6,543 nucleotides of DNA, taken from contig JACPVB010000274.1 of the NCBI GenBank assembly GCA_016191985.1, forward strand, positions 1 through 6,543. Reading direction: 5' to 3'. The notes under the pieces are model-generated. The model had not been told where the DNA came from and made no database searches. It saw nothing but the letters and a program-made list of their open reading frames with translations. Positions within the stretch are counted from its first letter, which is position 1. Each line of letters opens with the position of its first letter. This document shows positions 5,301-6,543 of the stretch, one piece after another. Both the position numbers and the translations under genes were made by a program. Source of the DNA: Chloroflexota bacterium (GTDB lineage: Bacteria > Chloroflexota > Anaerolineae > Anaerolineales > Villigracilaceae).

Positions 5301-6375
5301 TCTGGAGGAAGCGCCGCGTCCACAGAAGATTTTGGAAGAGGTGAATGGCCTGGTCCATTTGCCGCTGAAATTTAATAGTGAAATTCAAAAGACCCTGGCA
5401 GACGACCCCGAAGATGCGAAGGACGATATTCAGGAACTCGTCGCCAGCCAGTTGACGGTGGTCAGCGCCACGCGCGTGATCGGCGCGATCCAGAACCGCA
5501 TCGGCGAGCAGATCCAGTGGCCGAGTCCGCTGCCCTCGGATTGGGATGAGCTGGCGAATATCTTGCTGGAAACGGCGCGCGATGCGTTTAATAAGAAGCG
5601 TGAGAGACTTAACAGTCAGATTGCGCGCGATATTGAAGTGTTGTTGCAGCGCGAACCTGCCAATGATGATGCCGGTAAATTGCGCCTGCTGTTGACCTTG
5701 TCTCAGGGCACGCGCACCGCCTTCGACCAGAAGACGCACAAGCAGGTGCGGCAGTTGTTCAATCGGTTCACGTATGTCTTTTACGCAGCGCAGCTTCTGG
5801 AAAATGGAGAGGCGGAGGCCATCGTTGAAGACGTGATGAGTCATCTGGAAACTGCTGAAGAAGTTTTGCGTGAAACCTGGGGACAGAGCGAGTTCACCCG
5901 CATCCACCAGAACGCTATGAAACTGGCGGACTTTGGCCCGGCGGCGCGAATCGCCCTGGGGGAGGAGAGGCTGAACGAAGCAGTATCAGCCCTCAGTGAG
6001 TCGGAGCGGGCGGCGTTGGCCGAGTCGATTGGAAAATATGTCTTGAATGAAGTCCATCGCCAGTTGCTGTTGGGCGCGTTCAGCGAGTTGTGGGTGGAAT
6101 ATCTCACCAAGGTGGAGGCCTTAAGAGTTTCGATAGGTCTCGAGGCTTACGCCCAACGTGACCCGCTGGTACAATATAAAGGCCGCGCATCTGAAATGTT
6201 TGCTCAATTATTGGAGGATGTGCGCGCTTTGGTGATTAGCCGCGCATTTGCGGCACGACCGCGCCGTGTGGAGATCACACCAATCGAGACTACGGAGACG
6301 GCAAGCGCGCCGAGCGAAACATCTGTTCAAATTGGCGGGACGTCCGGCGGCAAGAAGAAGAGGAAACGGCATTAA
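2326..6375 (+). CDS. secA: Preprotein translocase subunit SecA, long form
   Basis: This is the ATPase that drives unfolded preproteins through SecYEG. In order: Q motif (Gln111), Walker A MRTGEGKT (126-133), Walker B VDEVD (Asp258-Asp261), the preprotein-binding domain closed by VDEFTGR..GRRWSDGLHQA (373 onward), GMTGTA (426-431), then second-motor motifs VGTTSVES (527-534), HQVLNAR (638-644), TNMAGRGVDI (666-675) and QLRGRAARQGD with finger arginines 767 and 770. The helical scaffold starts near EYDDVLNKQR (840) and the wing/scaffold end LWVEYL..AQRDPL..YK lies near 1255-1280. At 1349 residues it is far above the roughly 850-1000 usual for SecA. The excess is about 94 residues at 544-637 and a much enlarged 850-1250 region. 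The C-terminus lacks the cysteine zinc-binding motif and ends in a Ser/Thr-rich linker plus KKKRKRH. The start is set by AAAGGGA and the family-typical N-terminus. All motor motifs are intact, so it should be functional. Confidence 0.98.
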   Translation: MLKNFVKLFSGDPTKKTIEQYGALVEQVNGLEGEYEVLSDEALRAKTDEFKARVAQAVEGLNPPPAGGQGGRDDEYSKAQQDALNEIMPEAFALVREASKRTIGLRHYDVQIIGGAALHNSEIAEMRTGEGKTLVATLPVYLNALTGRGVHLITVNDYLARRDARWMAPIYHALGLSVGVLQMAAVTENGKKAFLVDFERESPHEDQEHLRMVDRVEAYSADVTFGTNSEFGFDYLRDNMAMRLENRVQRGHYYAIVDEVDNVLIDEARTPLIISGPASGDLEWYGRMAQVVKQLKPEDYEVDEKNRSITLTEVGISRVESILGTQLLDPDRPEDLTPEQARLTGYLEQALRAQYLFHRNKDYLVLGGKVVIVDEFTGRQMPGRRWSDGLHQAVEAKEGVKVEPESVTYATITLQNYFRMYQKLAGMTGTALTEAEEFNKIYKLEVAPIPPNLEYQSYGKGAPLVEIKAKDDDGYAYSFFAKAGETEPLFYRRKDYPDVIYRTVEAKLRSIATEITRYHVLGRPLLVGTTSVESSERLSNRLKAESVRRLMQLTLVRDHYLRANNLEEDGRLITDLVPFNEPIDKISPDALRSFIKPHGMTNISLEDDNNLNALLDILRLPENAKNRLKSVLQGGVAHQVLNARKHTEESQIIAGAGAFGAVTIATNMAGRGVDIKLGGEVAEEVISAVNRVLGKAGYKDPFDMTLQERREALQKTDPSNYGIYDAEVKLFLNYFEEMESVKQLGGLHVIGSERHEARRIDNQLRGRAARQGDPGSSRFYLSLQDDLMRLFGGEQVSGLMERLKVDDSLPLEVRLVSNIIESSQTRVEGANFDVRKHLLEYDDVLNKQRGQIYSQRDRIFVKEDLSEDIAEMLEAEVTKRVEIGLADEEGPWRLIAWLDQVQPPFDSKDGLFPSYGFKLLLDKIKNMESDDLPSAQGQAPAFQNLISKSIEAEYAHALRAIESLINKTEETLEQQISEREDALDAYFQGLRDLEEAPRPQKILEEVNGLVHLPLKFNSEIQKTLADDPEDAKDDIQELVASQLTVVSATRVIGAIQNRIGEQIQWPSPLPSDWDELANILLETARDAFNKKRERLNSQIARDIEVLLQREPANDDAGKLRLLLTLSQGTRTAFDQKTHKQVRQLFNRFTYVFYAAQLLENGEAEAIVEDVMSHLETAEEVLRETWGQSEFTRIHQNAMKLADFGPAARIALGEERLNEAVSALSESERAALAESIGKYVLNEVHRQLLLGAFSELWVEYLTKVEALRVSIGLEAYAQRDPLVQYKGRASEMFAQLLEDVRALVISRAFAARPRRVEITPIETTETASAPSETSVQIGGTSGGKKKRKRH
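2503..2542 (+). repeat. GC-rich palindromic segment inside secA, in frame
   Basis: The bases encoding GLNPPPAGGQGGR (SecA residues 60-72) contain a C6 run (2511-2516) followed by G5 (2523-2527) and G6 (2532-2537) runs, able to form alternative strong stems around GCCAGC. The peptide is low-complexity Pro/Gly and falls between the N-terminal helix and the next conserved SecA block, where homologues normally have a short charged linker. The DNA resembles intergenic C-run/G-run repeats and not ordinary coding sequence. I infer a small repeat insertion tolerated in a loop; the exact edges are uncertain. Confidence 0.6.
4202..4231 (+). repeat. Palindrome and eight-G run inside secA
   Basis: ACCGACT (4202-4208) and AGTCGGT (4211-4217) form a perfect 7-bp inverted repeat around GA, and eight consecutive G bases follow at 4224-4231. 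They encode RLKSVLQGGV directly before the conserved HQVLNAR motif of the second motor domain. The palindrome may be a chance result of coding, because the residues here could be family-typical. The G run is a plausible slippage site. Confidence 0.5.
5110..5147 (+). repeat. Double-hairpin segment inside secA, in frame
   Basis: Two perfect inverted repeats lie next to each other: CCGACG (5111-5116) with CGTCGG (5123-5128), and GCAGGGGC (5130-5137) with GCCCCTGC (5140-5147) around AA. They encode SDDLPSAQGQAPA (residues 929-941), a flexible stretch between two helical parts of the enlarged scaffold region. The second stem looks like short intergenic repeats seen in many genomes. Frame is kept and no stop is introduced, which suggests a tolerated repeat insertion. 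Confidence 0.65.
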
Positions 6376-6543
6376 GGAAATAATTCTCAATATTAGAATG
6401 TCGCTGCGAGGTGCTCTCCCTGGCACCGTGCAGCTTAAGCCGTACCAGGGCAGGTGTGGTTGTGCCGAAGCAGTCTCCTCATAACAAGGGATTGCTCACC
6501 GCACTGGCGCGCGGCGCAAGTGTCGTCAGGAAGAGCAAGCACC
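6376..6543. repeat. Palindromic intergenic repeat after secA (right copy, cut by the window edge)
   Basis: From 6398 the sequence ATGTCG.TGCGAGG matches the left repeat at 53-66 in 13 of 14 bases. TGCCGAAGCAGTCTCCT (6463-6479) is the exact reverse complement of 107-123. CCCTGGCAC (6418-6426) pairs with GTACCAGGG (about 6442-6450) with one mismatch, and the terminal AGAGCAAGCACC begins to close against GGTGCTCT near 6410-6417, so the closing arm probably continues past the window. A weak ATTCT/AGAAT stem (6383-6399) precedes it. No classical terminator with a T-tract is visible for secA, so this folded repeat may mark the end of its message. No gene was seen here. Confidence 0.7.

Noticed and set aside
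5080..5907. A 275-codon minus-strand ORF opposite secA
   Set aside because: It lies wholly antisense to the conserved-frame secA gene. Its length reflects the codon bias of the opposite strand, and its translation resembles no protein family.

Overview
The window is a stretch of bacterial chromosome dominated by one housekeeping gene, secA (positions 2326-6375, + strand). It encodes an unusually long preprotein translocase ATPase of 1349 residues. The SecA sequence style (large extra blocks in the second nucleotide-binding domain and the helical region, no C-terminal zinc-binding motif) and the many palindromic intergenic repeats suggest Chloroflexota, probably Anaerolineae. This is inference from memory of such sequences; no search was run.

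Layout from left to right. Positions 53-149 hold a long imperfect palindrome of a dispersed-repeat type, and a second, edge-truncated member of the same family lies just after secA (6398-6543). A minus-strand gene (176-931) encodes an unrecognised 251-residue protein and appears to have a leaderless promoter with a perfect inverted repeat over the -10 box. The divergent intergenic region (932-1216) contains a perfect 15-bp stem (1042-1087) and then a second copy of the secA promoter.

The most unusual part is 1184-1381. It duplicates the secA promoter, ribosome binding site and first 32 codons (94 of 96 coding bases identical to the real secA start at 2326-2421). Three short foreign inserts of 25, 18 and 23 bases interrupt the copy. 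They add 66 bases, so the reading frame survives as a 54-codon ORF whose stop lies one base before the start codon of a DUF3800-family gene (1383-2006). The DUF3800 gene therefore seems to use a captured copy of secA expression signals. The arrangement (secA 5' copy, about 0.9 kb of cargo, intact secA) fits integration or duplication at the secA 5' end.

The intact secA has its own extended -10 promoter and ribosome binding site (2294-2320). It also carries short GC-rich palindromic segments inside its coding frame, like those that interrupt the truncated copy. Together these suggest a genome in which small palindromic repeats enter genes in frame. No RNA gene, CRISPR array or transposase gene was seen.
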